Assembly (NCBI RefSeq): GCF_000737065.1
Contig: NZ_AQRC01000002.1
Coordinates: 1-64,000, forward strand
Source: Thioclava atlantica
Lineage (GTDB): Bacteria > Pseudomonadota > Alphaproteobacteria > Rhodobacterales > Rhodobacteraceae
DNA length: 64,000 nt
Direction of reading: 5' to 3'
The translations under genes and the position numbers were made by a program. This document shows, piece by piece, positions 36,631-47,887 of the stretch. Every line of letters begins with the position of its first letter. Within the stretch, counting starts at the first letter, position 1. The notes under the pieces are model-generated. The model was not told the DNA's origin and ran no database searches. It saw only the letters and a program-made list of their open reading frames with translations.

Positions 36631-36665
36631 GCGGGGTCGCCAGGTGCGGCCCCGCTCCTTTTTCC
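36631..36665 (+). terminator. Hairpin between dctP and dctQ
   Basis: GCGGGG and CCCCGC, extended by CGC/GCG, form a GC-rich stem followed by TCCTTTTT. It lies 13 bases after the binding-protein stop. It probably terminates part of the transcripts so that the binding protein is made in excess of the membrane subunits. Confidence 0.7.
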
Positions 36666-36692
36666 CGTAGATCCGACAGCAACGGCGAAGTC

Positions 36693-37289
36693 ATGACCCA
36701 GCCCGATCCGACCGAGGGCGCCCCGCACGCGCCTGAACCCACCCAAATCGAACCCGAACATGGCGCAATCTCCGAGACCGGCCTTCTTGGCCGGTGGATC
36801 GACAGGACGGGGCTCGTCTTCGCGATCGGGATCGTCGCCTCGGCGCTGATCCTGCTCAACGAGGTCGTGCTGCGCTACGGCTTCAACAGCCCGACGATCT
36901 GGGCCCATGAAACCACGATCTTCCTCTGCGCGATGGCCTTCGTCTATGGTGGGCTCTATTGCGTGGTGCGCAACAGCCATATCCGCGTGGTGCTGATCTA
37001 CGACATGATCACCGGCCGCGCGAAACGCGTGCTCGACGCGGTGATCTCGCTGATCTGCCTCTTCGCGGCCGCCTTCTTCGCCTGGGCCGCCTACGGGATG
37101 GTTATGAAGGCCGTCTTCCGCCCCGGCGGCGAGATCCATTTCGAGACCTCGGGCAGCGCCTGGGACCCGCCCTTCCCCGCCTGGCTCAAGATCTTCCTCT
37201 TCGTCGTGCTGTGCCTGATGGTGGTGCAGTTCGTGATCATGGCGGTGAACTACCTGCGGGGCGCGCTGCGCAAAGAGGCCGGCGAATGA
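36693..37289 (+). CDS. dctQ: TRAP transporter small permease DctQ
   Basis: A 198-residue four-helix membrane subunit. After a Pro- and Glu-rich cytoplasmic N-terminus of about 35 residues come FAIGIVASALILLNEVVLRY, then PTIWAHETTIFLCAMAFVY (the W-x-x-E family motif region) and two further helices. A periplasmic insert lies between helices 3 and 4 (FRPGGEIHFETSGSAWDPPF). It overlaps dctM by ATGA. With DctM it forms the sodium-driven transporter fed by DctP. Confidence 0.88.
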   Translation: MTQPDPTEGAPHAPEPTQIEPEHGAISETGLLGRWIDRTGLVFAIGIVASALILLNEVVLRYGFNSPTIWAHETTIFLCAMAFVYGGLYCVVRNSHIRVVLIYDMITGRAKRVLDAVISLICLFAAAFFAWAAYGMVMKAVFRPGGEIHFETSGSAWDPPFPAWLKIFLFVVLCLMVVQFVIMAVNYLRGALRKEAGE

Positions 37290-38611
37290 TCGAGCACCTG
37301 CTGCATTTCGACCTCTCCGCGCTCGGGATCGGCTATGGCACGCTTTTGCTCTTCGTGCTGCTGATCGCGCTTCTGCTCACCGGGATCCCGCTCGCCTTCG
37401 TGACCCTGCTCGTCGCGCTGATCTTCGCGCTCGGCTGGTTCGGGCCTATGGCGGTGCCGCTGATCACCAGCCGCGTCTACTCCTTCGTCTCCAGCTTCGT
37501 CTTCGTCTCGGTGCCGATGTTCGTGATGATGGCGGCGCTGCTCGACCGATCCGGGATCGCGCGAGATCTGTTCGAGGCGATGAAGCTCGTGGGTGGGCGG
37601 ATGCGCGGCGCGGTGGCGGTCCAGACGATCTTCGTCTCGGTCATCCTGGCTGCGATGTCGGGCATCATCGGCGGCGAGATCGTGCTCCTGGGGCTCCTCG
37701 CCTTGCCGCAGATGATCCGTCAGGGCTATGACCGCAAGCTCGCGATCGGGGTGATCTGCGCGGGCGGCTCGCTCGGCACGATGGTGCCGCCCTCGATCGT
37801 TCTCATCATCTACGGGCTGACCGCGAATGTCTCGATCGGCGATCTCTTCACCTCGGCCTTCATTCCGGGCTTCATGCTCGCGGGGTTCTACGTCCTCTTC
37901 GTGATCGTGCGGGTCAAGCTGAACCCCGGTCTCGCCCCGATGCCCGAGCCCGACGACCGCCCCTGGTCGGAGAAGATCAAGCTCCTGAAGGGCCTCGTGC
38001 TTCCGGTCCTGGTGATCGGCTTCGTGCTCGGCTCGATCTATGGCGGGATCGCATCCGTCACCGAGGCCTCGGCGCTCGGCGTGGCGGGGGTGATGCTCTC
38101 GACGCTCATCCGCGGAGAGCTGACGCTCTCGATGCTCAAGGGCGCGGCGCTGCAGACACTCTCCACCTGCGGCATGATCGTGTGGATCGGGATCGGCGCC
38201 TCGGCGCTGGTGGGCGTGTTCAACCTGATGGGCGGGATCGATTTCGTCTCGGCGCTGCTCAAGGGCGTCTCGGATACGCCGATCGTGGTGATCCTGACGA
38301 TGATGGCGATCCTGTTCTTCCTCGGCATGTTCCTCGACTGGGTCGGGATCGCCTTGCTGACGATGCCGATCTTCGTGCCGATCGTGAAGGATCTGGGCTA
38401 CGACCCGGTCTGGTTCGGCGTGGTCTTCGCGATGAACATGCAGGTGAGCTTCCTCTCGCCGCCCTTCGGGCCCGCTGCCTTCTACCTGAAATCGGTCGCG
38501 CCGAAGGACATCACGCTGGGCGAGATCTTCCGCTCGCTCCTGCCCTTCATCGCGATCCAGATCTTCGCGGTCGGGCTGCTGGTGGCCTTCCCCGCGATCA
38601 CCGGCCACTGA
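37286..38611 (+). CDS. dctM: TRAP transporter large permease DctM
   Basis: A 441-residue transport subunit with about twelve hydrophobic segments. Hallmarks are FVFVSVPMFVMMAALLDRSG, ICAGGSLGTMVPPSIVLIIY and FLGMFLDWVGIALLTMPIFV. ATG 37286 overlaps the dctQ stop. It carries the sodium-coupled substrate pathway. It is the last gene of the gluconate-type operon, followed by a hairpin terminator. Confidence 0.92.
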   Translation: MIEHLLHFDLSALGIGYGTLLLFVLLIALLLTGIPLAFVTLLVALIFALGWFGPMAVPLITSRVYSFVSSFVFVSVPMFVMMAALLDRSGIARDLFEAMKLVGGRMRGAVAVQTIFVSVILAAMSGIIGGEIVLLGLLALPQMIRQGYDRKLAIGVICAGGSLGTMVPPSIVLIIYGLTANVSIGDLFTSAFIPGFMLAGFYVLFVIVRVKLNPGLAPMPEPDDRPWSEKIKLLKGLVLPVLVIGFVLGSIYGGIASVTEASALGVAGVMLSTLIRGELTLSMLKGAALQTLSTCGMIVWIGIGASALVGVFNLMGGIDFVSALLKGVSDTPIVVILTMMAILFFLGMFLDWVGIALLTMPIFVPIVKDLGYDPVWFGVVFAMNMQVSFLSPPFGPAAFYLKSVAPKDITLGEIFRSLLPFIAIQIFAVGLLVAFPAITGH

Positions 38612-38631
38612 GGGACGAGCCGTAACGACAC

Positions 38632-38664
38632 GATCCCGGCCGAGCGGTGCTTCGGCCGGGATTT
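38632..38664. terminator. Bidirectional hairpin terminator
   Basis: ATCCCGGCCGA pairs with TCGGCCGGGAT around an eight-base loop, followed by TTCTTGTTTC on the plus strand. It separates the convergent dctM gene and the ThDP enzyme gene, so it can serve both. Confidence 0.75.
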
Positions 38665-38681
38665 CTTGTTTCTTCGGCGGC

Positions 38682-40358
38682 TCAGCCCGTCTGCTTCGCG
38701 GCCAGCGCCGCCTCGCGCATCGCCGAAAGCGACTGGCGGGGCGTGAGCGCTTCGGGCGAGATCGCGAGGTCGAGCACCGCGCCGGTCTCCGAGGCCAGCG
38801 CCCGCTCGAAGGCAGCGGCGAAATCTTCGGTCGTCTCGACGCGTTCGGCATGGAACCCGTAGGCCCGCCCGAGCGCCGCGAAATCGGGGTTGCCCGCCAT
38901 CGTCGTGCCCGAGACGCGGGTCGGGTAATTGCGCTCCTGATGGGCGCGGATCGTGCCGTAGATGCCGTTATCGAGGATCAGGATGATCGGCTGCGCACCC
39001 GCCTGCGCGGCCGTGGCCAGTTCCTGGCAGGTCATCTGGAAATCGCCGTCGCCCGCGAAACAGACCACCGTCTTCTCTGGCTGCGCCACCTTGGCCGCGA
39101 CGGCGGCGGGCACGCCGTAGCCCATCGCGCCCGATTGCGGCGCGAGCAGCCGCGCCTCGGGGCCGAAGCGGAAGAACCGCCCCGACCAGACCGCGAAATT
39201 GCCCGCACCGTTGGTCAAGATCATGTCCTCGGGCAAACGCTCGCGCAGATGGGCGCAGACCTTGCCCATATCGACCGGCGAGGGCAGATCGGGCAGGTCG
39301 AACCCGGCCTCGTAGGCCGCGCGGCCCTCGGCGCGCCATTTTGCCCAGTCGCCCGTCACGGGTTCCAGCGCCCCAAGCGCCTCGGCAAAGGCATTGGGCC
39401 CGGCATGGATGCCCAGTTCCGGGCGGTAGATCTTGCCGATTTCCAGATCCGAGCCGTGAACATGGATCAGCCGCTGCGCGGGCTGCGGCACGTCAAGCAG
39501 GGTGTAGCCGTCGGTGGAGTTCTCGCCGAAGCGGTTGTTGATCGCGAGGATCACGTCGGCTTCGCGGATCAGGCGCTTCACATGGGGCATCATCCCGACG
39601 CCCGCCTCGCCGCAGAACGAAGGCGAGCGGTTGTCGAACTGGTCCTGGTAGCGAAAGACCGAGACGACCGGGATATCGGAGGCTTCGGCAAAGCGCTGGA
39701 TCGGCGCGGTGCCCGGCCCTTTCCAGTTGCACCCGCCATAGAGGATTAGCGGGCGCGCCGCGCCTGCGAGCATCTCGCGCAGGCGCGCCATCGCGTCCGG
39801 GTCGGGGCGCGGTTCGGTGATCGCGGCGGGGGCGCTCAGGGGCGCGACGTCGGTCGTCGCGGTCAGCATGTCCTCGGGCAGCGCGACCACGACCGGGCCG
39901 GGACGCCCCGTCACCGCCATCGTCCAGGCGCGCGAGAGGATCTCGGGGATCCGCTCGACCCGGTCGATCTCGACCGCCCATTTCGCCATCGTGCCGAAGA
40001 CGGCCCGGTAGTCGATCTCCTGAAACGCCTCGCGGCCCTTCATGTCGGTGCCGACGTGCCCCACGAACAGGATCATCGGCGCGGAATCCTGCATCGCGGT
40101 ATGCACCCCGATCGAGGCATTGGTCGCGCCGGGCCCGCGGGTCACCATGCAGATGCCGGGCTGGCCGGTCAGCTTGCCATAGGCGGCGGCCATGAAGCTC
40201 GCGCCGCCTTCCTGACGGCAGAGCACGAAATCCAGGACCCCTTGCGTGTCATGCAGCGCGTCGAGCACCGCGAGGTAGCTTTCCCCCGGCACCCCGAAGG
40301 CGTTGCGCGCGCCCAGCCCCACAAGGCTATCGACCAGCAATTCTCCACCGTTTCGCAT
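38682..40358 (-). CDS. Thiamine diphosphate enzyme, acetolactate-synthase-like
   Basis: A 558-residue ThDP-dependent enzyme of the IlvB/oxalyl-CoA decarboxylase superfamily. The conserved glutamate sits in LCRQEGGASFMAAAYG, and the ThDP motif is CFAGDGDFQMTCQELATAAQ with the partner LDNGIYGTI. No regulatory small subunit follows, and neighbours are not branched-chain amino acid genes, so it may be a catabolic acetolactate synthase, a sulfoacetaldehyde-type enzyme or another decarboxylase. The start is ATG 40358 with AAGGGGAGAG just upstream. It ends convergently with the TRAP operon. Confidence 0.8.
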   Translation of the reverse strand: MRNGGELLVDSLVGLGARNAFGVPGESYLAVLDALHDTQGVLDFVLCRQEGGASFMAAAYGKLTGQPGICMVTRGPGATNASIGVHTAMQDSAPMILFVGHVGTDMKGREAFQEIDYRAVFGTMAKWAVEIDRVERIPEILSRAWTMAVTGRPGPVVVALPEDMLTATTDVAPLSAPAAITEPRPDPDAMARLREMLAGAARPLILYGGCNWKGPGTAPIQRFAEASDIPVVSVFRYQDQFDNRSPSFCGEAGVGMMPHVKRLIREADVILAINNRFGENSTDGYTLLDVPQPAQRLIHVHGSDLEIGKIYRPELGIHAGPNAFAEALGALEPVTGDWAKWRAEGRAAYEAGFDLPDLPSPVDMGKVCAHLRERLPEDMILTNGAGNFAVWSGRFFRFGPEARLLAPQSGAMGYGVPAAVAAKVAQPEKTVVCFAGDGDFQMTCQELATAAQAGAQPIILILDNGIYGTIRAHQERNYPTRVSGTTMAGNPDFAALGRAYGFHAERVETTEDFAAAFERALASETGAVLDLAISPEALTPRQSLSAMREAALAAKQTG

Positions 40359-40576
40359 CTCTCTCCCCTTCGCCCGTTGCCCGTTGCCCGCTGCGGATCG
40401 CCGGCGGCTGCGCTTCTCGCAAACGCCTAGCACAGGGCGCCCGGCAAGAGCGACCCCGAGATCGCATCCGTCGCAGGACACCCCCGAGTGCAAGCGGATC
40501 GGGCGCGGGCACGGAACGGGACTATCCGCACGACCCGCGCCAGCGACCGAGGTCGCGGGGTCGCGGAGCGCCCGGT

Positions 40577-40819
40577 TCAGATCTTTTCCGCCAGGAACTT
40601 CGCGGCGAGATCGGGCGTGGCGATGCGCGGATACTCGGCCTCGGAGATGGCGACGCCGAAGCGGGAATTGAGCGCGATCACCAGATTGAGGATATCCATC
40701 GAGTCGAGCTCGAGATCGTCCTGGAGGTGATCGGAACCCCGAACGGTTGCGGGGTCGATATCAGGGGCCACGCGGACGAGTTCCTCGATATAGGCGCGGC
40801 GGATGTCGTCTTCGGTCAT
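40577..40819 (-). CDS. Acyl carrier protein
   Basis: An 80-residue acidic carrier protein with the phosphopantetheine site LELDSMDILN (Ser40) and a typical four-helix ACP pattern. It is not the fatty-acid AcpP, which lies in a fab cluster. Here it overlaps the E2 gene by ATGA and ends the operon. An ACP at this point suggests that the acyl group made by the dehydrogenase complex, or activated by the ligase, is passed to a carrier thiol. That is inference from gene order. Confidence 0.85.
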   Translation of the reverse strand: MTEDDIRRAYIEELVRVAPDIDPATVRGSDHLQDDLELDSMDILNLVIALNSRFGVAISEAEYPRIATPDLAAKFLAEKI

Positions 40820-42003
40820 AGGGCCTCCGGCATTTGCAGCTTCGCGTCGAGCGCGGTCAGGAATTTCGATCCGAGCCGCCCATCGCTGACGCGGTGATCG
40901 GCGGCGAGCGTGAAGGTGACGGCGCGCGCGGCGATCACCGCGCCGTCGCGCACCAGCGCCCTTTCGCCGGGGGCGCCCGCGGTCACCAGCGCGACCTGCG
41001 GCGGCACGATGATCCCCGCCATCGCCTCCACCCCGCTCTCGCCGAGCCCGGAGAAGGTGAGTGTCGCCATGCTCATTTCCGAGCTCTTGAGCCGTCCCGC
41101 GCGGGCGCGCATCGTCAGATCGCGCATCGCCGCCATCAGATCGGGCAGGCTCAGCGTGTCGGCATCGAGGATCGCAGGCGCCACCAGCCCGCCGCCGCGC
41201 AGCGCGATCGCGAGCCCCAGATGCACCGCGGATGCGGGCTCGAACCCCTGTGCACCGAAATATCCGTTCACCGAGCGCTCCTCGCGCGCGGCCAGCGCGA
41301 CCGCCTTGACCAGAAGCGCCCCCATCAGCAGGCGCTCCTCCGGCGGGCGATCGGCATTGGCCTGTGCGAGCCAGTCGCTTGCCGCGCTCAGATCGACCGT
41401 ATGCGTGATGTAGTAATGCGGGATCTCGCGTTTCGAGCGCGCCATCGCGGCGGCGATCGCCTTGCGCATCTCGGCGAGGAACGCGCCGCGATCGGGTGCG
41501 CGCGGCGCTTGCGCCCCGGCCGCCGCCTCGACATCGGCCAGCACCACCGCCCCGTCCGGACCGCTGCCCTCAAGCGTTTCGAGGGCGATCCCCAGTTCGG
41601 CGGCTTTCGCCTTCGCCGCCGGCGAGGCCGCGATGCCCGCGGGCGTCACAGGCGGCGCGGGCGGGGGCGCGCGCGGCACCTCCGGCGCGGCCTCCTCGGC
41701 CTTCACCGGTGGCACTGCTTCCGGCGCAGCTTCCGGGGGTGGTGCGGGCGCCACGGGCACCGCCTCTCCCGGCGCTCGGATCTGCGCCATCGGCGCGCCC
41801 ACCGGCAGCGTCTGCCCGAGATCGGCCAGCAGCGTGTCGACCGTGCCGTCCTCGAAGACCTCGATCTCGATGGCGCCCTTCTGGGTCTCGACCACCGCGA
41901 TCACGTCGCCGCGCTTGACCCGGTCGCCGGGCTTGACCAGCCATTCGACCAGTTTTCCGGCCTCCATGTCGGCCCCGAGCGATGGCATCGTGAACTCGGC
42001 CAT
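40816..42003 (-). CDS. Dihydrolipoamide acyltransferase (E2) of a 2-oxoacid dehydrogenase complex
   Basis: A 395-residue E2. The N-terminal lipoyl domain (1-77) has its lysine at position 42 in [12 protein letters not shown], where DKA is more usual. A Pro/Ala/Glu-rich linker, a peripheral-subunit-binding domain ([20 protein letters not shown]) and the acyltransferase core follow, with the active-site motif ADHRVSDGR near the C-terminus. A single lipoyl domain and short length resemble acetoin- or pyruvate-type complexes. No E3 (lipoamide dehydrogenase) gene is present, so a shared one is needed. The gene is six bases after the E1 gene. Confidence 0.9.
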   Translation of the reverse strand: MAEFTMPSLGADMEAGKLVEWLVKPGDRVKRGDVIAVVETQKGAIEIEVFEDGTVDTLLADLGQTLPVGAPMAQIRAPGEAVPVAPAPPPEAAPEAVPPVKAEEAAPEVPRAPPPAPPVTPAGIAASPAAKAKAAELGIALETLEGSGPDGAVVLADVEAAAGAQAPRAPDRGAFLAEMRKAIAAAMARSKREIPHYYITHTVDLSAASDWLAQANADRPPEERLLMGALLVKAVALAAREERSVNGYFGAQGFEPASAVHLGLAIALRGGGLVAPAILDADTLSLPDLMAAMRDLTMRARAGRLKSSEMSMATLTFSGLGESGVEAMAGIIVPPQVALVTAGAPGERALVRDGAVIAARAVTFTLAADHRVSDGRLGSKFLTALDAKLQMPEAL

Positions 42004-42009
42004 CCCCGC

Positions 42010-44003
42010 TCACCCCTTCCCCAGCGCCGCTTTCGCGGCAGCGACGATCGCGGGAACCTCGGGCAGAGAGGCGTCCTCGAGATGTTTGGGATAGGGGATC
42101 GGCACCTCGGCCGAGCAGACCCGCCCCACCGGCGCATCGAGATGCCAGAACGCCTGTTCGCCGATCCGCGCCGCGATCTCGGCCGAGAGCGAGCCCGAAC
42201 GCCATCCCTCGTCGACGATCACCGCCCGACGCGTGCGCGCAAGCGAGCCCATGATCGTCGCATCGTCGAGCGGGCGCAGCGTGCGCAGGTCGATCACCTC
42301 CGCCTCGATCCCCTGCCCCGCCAGTTCCTCGGCCGCCTCCAGCGTCTTGAACAGCGACCCGCCATAGGTGATCAGCGTGATGTCGGAGCCCGGCCTGCGG
42401 ATCGCAGCCTTGTCGATCTCGACCGGCCCGGCATTGGCGGCGATCTGGCCGGTCATGTTGTAGAGCATGACATTCTCGAAGATCAGCACCGGATCGGGGT
42501 CCTCGAGCGCGGTCCAGAGCATCCCGCGCGCATCCTCGAGCGTGGCGGGCGCCAGCACCCTCAACCCCGGGATATGCGCATACCACCCTTCGAGCGAATG
42601 GGAATGCTGGGCGGCGAGCTGCTTGCCCGCGCCGGTCGCGAGCCGGATCACCACGGGCGCGCCGAACTGCCCGCCCGACATGTGCCGAAGCGTGGCTGCG
42701 GTGTTCATGATCTGATCGAGCGCAAGCAGCGAGAAATTCACCGTCATCACCTCGACGATGGGCCGCAATCCCGCCGCGGCCGCCCCGATCCCGGCCCCGG
42801 TGAAGCCCGACTCGGAGAGCGGCGTGTCGCGGATGCGATCCTCGCCGAATTCCTCCATCAGTCCCTTGGACACGGCGTAACAGCCGCCGTAAGCGCCCAC
42901 ATCCTCGCCCATCAGGAACACCCGCTCGTCGCGCGTCATCGCCTCGCGGATCGCCTGCTTGACCGCTTCGCGATAGGTCATCTCCACGGTCTCGGCGCCC
43001 GGTTCGGGTGCTACGGGCGGTTCGGGGCGCAGATCCGCCATCACGTGGCGGGTGAGCGTCTCGAGCGGCTCCCACGCGCTCGTCTCGGCAAACTCGACCG
43101 CCGCCGCGATCTCGGCATCCACGTCCGCCTCGATCTTCGCCACCTCGTCGGAATGGATCAGACCGGCCTCGGAGAGCCAGGACTGGAAGCGCAGGATCGG
43201 CCCCTTCGCCCGCCAACGCTCGACCTCCTCCTTGTCGCGGTAGAGCTGGGCGTCGAACATGGAATGGGCGCGGAAGCGATAGGTCAGGCATTCGAGGAAA
43301 TAGGGTTTGCCGGTCTCGCGGATCGCGGCGATCGCGCGGCGCGCCGCCGCTTCCACCGCGACCACGTCCATGCCGTCCACCTGCTCGGTCTCGACACCGT
43401 AGCTCGCGGCCTTGCGGTGGATATCGGTCTCGGCCTCGGTCCGGTCGAGCGCGGAGCCCATCGCGTAGCCGTTGTTCTCGCACACGAAGAGCACCGGGAG
43501 CGACCACAGCTCGGCGAGGTTCATCGACTCGTGGAACTCCCCCTCCGCCACCGCGCCTTCGCCGAAGAAACAGGCGGTCACGTTGTGCGCGCCCGTCATC
43601 CGGTCGCGCAGGGCGAGCCCCGCGGCAAGCGGCAGCCCGCCGCCCACGATCGCATTGCCGCCGTAGAAATTGCGCTCGGCGTCGAAGATGTGCATCGAGC
43701 CGCCGCGTCCGCCCGAGGCCCCCGTGGCCTTGCCATACATCTCCGCCATCACGTCGTTCATCGGCACCCCGCGCACCAGCGCATGGCCATGTTCGCGATA
43801 GGTCCCGACGACGCGGTCATCCGGCCCCAGAAGCGGGATCACCCCGGTCGCGATCGCCTCCTCGCCGTCATAGAGATGCAGGAAGCCGCGAATTTTCTCC
43901 TGCGTGTAGAGCTCGGCGCATTTGTCCTCGAAACGGCGAATGCGGATCATCTCGCGCAGCAGCGTGCGGACATGGTCATGGGTCAGATGTGGCTTCTCGG
44001 CTT

Positions 44004-44007
<4 letters not shown>
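42010..44007 (-). CDS. 2-oxoacid dehydrogenase E1, alpha and beta subunits fused
   Basis: A 665-residue fusion. Residues 1-325 are E1 alpha: [25 protein letters not shown], the ThDP motif [20 protein letters not shown], and the [20 protein letters not shown] loop. Residues from about 339 are E1 beta: [32 protein letters not shown] and [20 protein letters not shown]. It decarboxylates a 2-oxoacid (pyruvate or acetoin are the best guesses) and loads the acyl group on E2. The subunits are separate in most pyruvate dehydrogenases of this heterotetrameric type. The gene overlaps acsA by ATGA. Confidence 0.9.
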
Positions 44008-45743
<1,736 letters not shown>

Positions 45744-45835
45744 CGCCTCTCCTTCCCCGGTGATGCGCGCCGAGATGGCCGCGTGATTTCCGGCCGACCC
45801 TCGGCAAGGCTACGCTGCCGCCCCGGCCGCCTTCA

Positions 45836-45849
45836 TTGATCTTGCTCAA
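45836..45849. promoter_or_regulatory. FNR/FnrL-like binding site
   Basis: TTGATCTTGCTCAA differs by one base from the FNR consensus TTGAT-N4-ATCAA. It lies about 100 bases upstream of the acsA start on the minus strand and 38 bases past the end of the neighbouring ABC ATPase gene. It would suit induction of the acsA-E1-E2-ACP operon at low oxygen. Single-site evidence only. Confidence 0.45.
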
Positions 45850-45886
45850 ACCTGCGGCGATTGCCGCGATAGGCGGAGCGCGCAGT

Positions 45887-46990
45887 TCAGAACGCCCGGC
45901 CGGTCTTGGCATCGAAGAGCTTGGCCTTCGACATGTCCGCCTCGAAGGAAAAGGGCGTGCCGGGCGGGCGCGCATCCTCGGGCCGGACCCGCGCGATCAC
46001 CTCGACCTCGCCGATCTCGAAAACGATCATCGTGTCGGGCCCTGTGGGCTCGACCACCTCGACCGGTCGCTCGAAGAGGAAGCGGTCGGGCCCGGGCAAT
46101 TCCGTTCCCGCCGCGAAGATCGTCTCCGGCCGCAGCCCGAGAACCACCTCGTGCCCCTCGGCGACGCTCAATCCCTCGCTCAGTTTCGAGGGCAGGACGA
46201 AGTGGAGATCCTCGCCCACATCGACGGCGACGCGGCCTTCGCCATGCCGGATCCGGCCCGGCAGCATGTTCATCGGCGGCGATCCGATGAACCCCGCGAC
46301 GAAGAGATCGACCGGGTTCTCGTAGATCTCCTCGGGCGGCCCGAATTGCCGGATATGCCCGTTATCCATCACCGCGATCCGTGACGCGAGCGTCATCGCC
46401 TCGATCTGGTCATGGGTGACGTAGACGACCGTCTTGCCGAGCCGCTGATGCAGTTTCTTGATCTCGGTGCGCATCTCGATGCGCAGCTTCGCGTCGAGAT
46501 TGGAGAGCGGCTCGTCGAAGAGGAAGACGGCGGGCTTGCGCACCAGCGCGCGGCCCATCGCCACCCTCTGGCGCTGGCCTCCGGAAAGCTGGCCGGGCTT
46601 GCGGTGCAGAAGGTGGTCGATCTGCAGAAGCCGGCTGAACTCGGCCACCGCCTCTTCCTGCTGGTCTTTCGGGATCCGGCGGGTCTGCAAGCCGAAGGTG
46701 ATGTTCTGGTGCACGGTCTTGGTCGGGTAGAGCGCGTAGGACTGAAAGACCATCGCGATGTCGCGATCGCGCGGCGGCACGTCATTGACGCGGTTCCCGC
46801 CGATCAGGACCTCGCCGCCCGTCAGCGTCTCGAGCCCCGAGATGAGGTTCAGGAGCGTCGATTTCCCGCAGCCCGAAGGTCCGACGAGCACGACGAACTC
46901 GCCGGGGTCGATGTCCAGATCGATATCCTTGATGACCTCGGTCGCGCCGAAGGATTTCCTGACGTTTCGAAGAGAGATGCCCGAGGCCAT
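45887..46990 (-). CDS. Sugar ABC transporter ATPase (MalK/UgpC type)
   Basis: A 367-residue ATPase. It opens [19 protein letters not shown] and has Walker [15 protein letters not shown], signature [15 protein letters not shown] and Walker [19 protein letters not shown]-terminal TOBE/OB regulatory domain follows ([11 protein letters not shown]). It energises the two permeases immediately upstream. The short stop-to-start spacing of three bases shows one operon with the binding protein. Confidence 0.92.
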   Translation of the reverse strand: MASGISLRNVRKSFGATEVIKDIDLDIDPGEFVVLVGPSGCGKSTLLNLISGLETLTGGEVLIGGNRVNDVPPRDRDIAMVFQSYALYPTKTVHQNITFGLQTRRIPKDQQEEAVAEFSRLLQIDHLLHRKPGQLSGGQRQRVAMGRALVRKPAVFLFDEPLSNLDAKLRIEMRTEIKKLHQRLGKTVVYVTHDQIEAMTLASRIAVMDNGHIRQFGPPEEIYENPVDLFVAGFIGSPPMNMLPGRIRHGEGRVAVDVGEDLHFVLPSKLSEGLSVAEGHEVVLGLRPETIFAAGTELPGPDRFLFERPVEVVEPTGPDTMIVFEIGEVEVIARVRPEDARPPGTPFSFEADMSKAKLFDAKTGRAF

Positions 46991-46993
46991 CCG

Positions 46994-47887
46994 TTATCCT
47001 TTCACAGCACCGGCCGACAGGCCGCGAACGAAATAGGCGCCCGCGACCACATAGACGAGCATCGTCGGCAGCGCGGCGATGATCGCCGCCGCCATGTCGA
47101 CATTGTATTCCTTCACCCCCGTCGAGGTGTTGACGATATTGTTGAGCGCGACCGTCACCGGGTTGCTGTCGCCCACCGTGAAGGCGACGCCGAAGAGGAA
47201 GTCGTTCCAGATCTGGGTGAACTGCCAGATCACCGTGACCACGATGGCCGGGATCGACATCGGCAGCACGATGCGGAAGAAGATCCCGAAGAACCCCGCC
47301 CCGTCCACCTGCGCCGCCTGCACGATCCCGTTCGAGACGCCGACGAAGAAGTTGCGGAAGAACAGCGTGGTGAAGGCCAGCCCGTAGACGGTGTGCACCA
47401 GGATCAGCCCCGGCACCGTGCCCGCGAGGTTGAGCAGGCCCAGCGTGCGCGCCATCGGCAAGAGGATCACCTGGAAGGGAATGAAGGCCCCGAACAGGAT
47501 CAGCGCGAAGATCCAGTCCGCCCCCGGAAAGCGCCATTTCGTCAGCGCGTAGCCGTTGATCGCGCCGAGCGCGGTCGAGAGCAGCACCGCGGGCACCGCC
47601 ATCGCGATCGAATTCCACATGAAGGGCCTGAGCCCATCGCAGCGCACGCCCACGCAGGCCGAGTCCCAGGCCTTGGCCCAAGCCTCGAAGCTTATCGCGC
47701 GCGGCAGGCTCAGCAGCGTCCCCTCGCGGATCTCGGCCAGCGTCTTGAGCGAGGTCGAGACCATCACCACGAGCGGCACCAGATAATAGAGGCAGAAAAG
47801 GCCGAGCACCGCGAAGAGCAACGCCCGCATCAGCGTGCTGCGCAACCCCTTCGGCCGGACGATCCCGCTCGTTCTGCGTGCTCTCAT
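46994..47887 (-). CDS. Sugar ABC transporter permease (MalG type)
   Basis: A 297-residue permease with six helices. The EAA loop is GIVQAAQVDGAGFFGIFFRI followed by VLPMSIP. The N-terminal segment has VPLVVMVSTSLKTLAEIRE, and the extracytoplasmic stretch DSACVGVRCDGL has two cysteines. ATG 47887 overlaps the preceding permease stop by one base. Members of this set with a GtsA-like binding protein import glucose, mannose or glucosides. Confidence 0.9.
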   Translation of the reverse strand: MRARRTSGIVRPKGLRSTLMRALLFAVLGLFCLYYLVPLVVMVSTSLKTLAEIREGTLLSLPRAISFEAWAKAWDSACVGVRCDGLRPFMWNSIAMAVPAVLLSTALGAINGYALTKWRFPGADWIFALILFGAFIPFQVILLPMARTLGLLNLAGTVPGLILVHTVYGLAFTTLFFRNFFVGVSNGIVQAAQVDGAGFFGIFFRIVLPMSIPAIVVTVIWQFTQIWNDFLFGVAFTVGDSNPVTVALNNIVNTSTGVKEYNVDMAAAIIAALPTMLVYVVAGAYFVRGLSAGAVKG

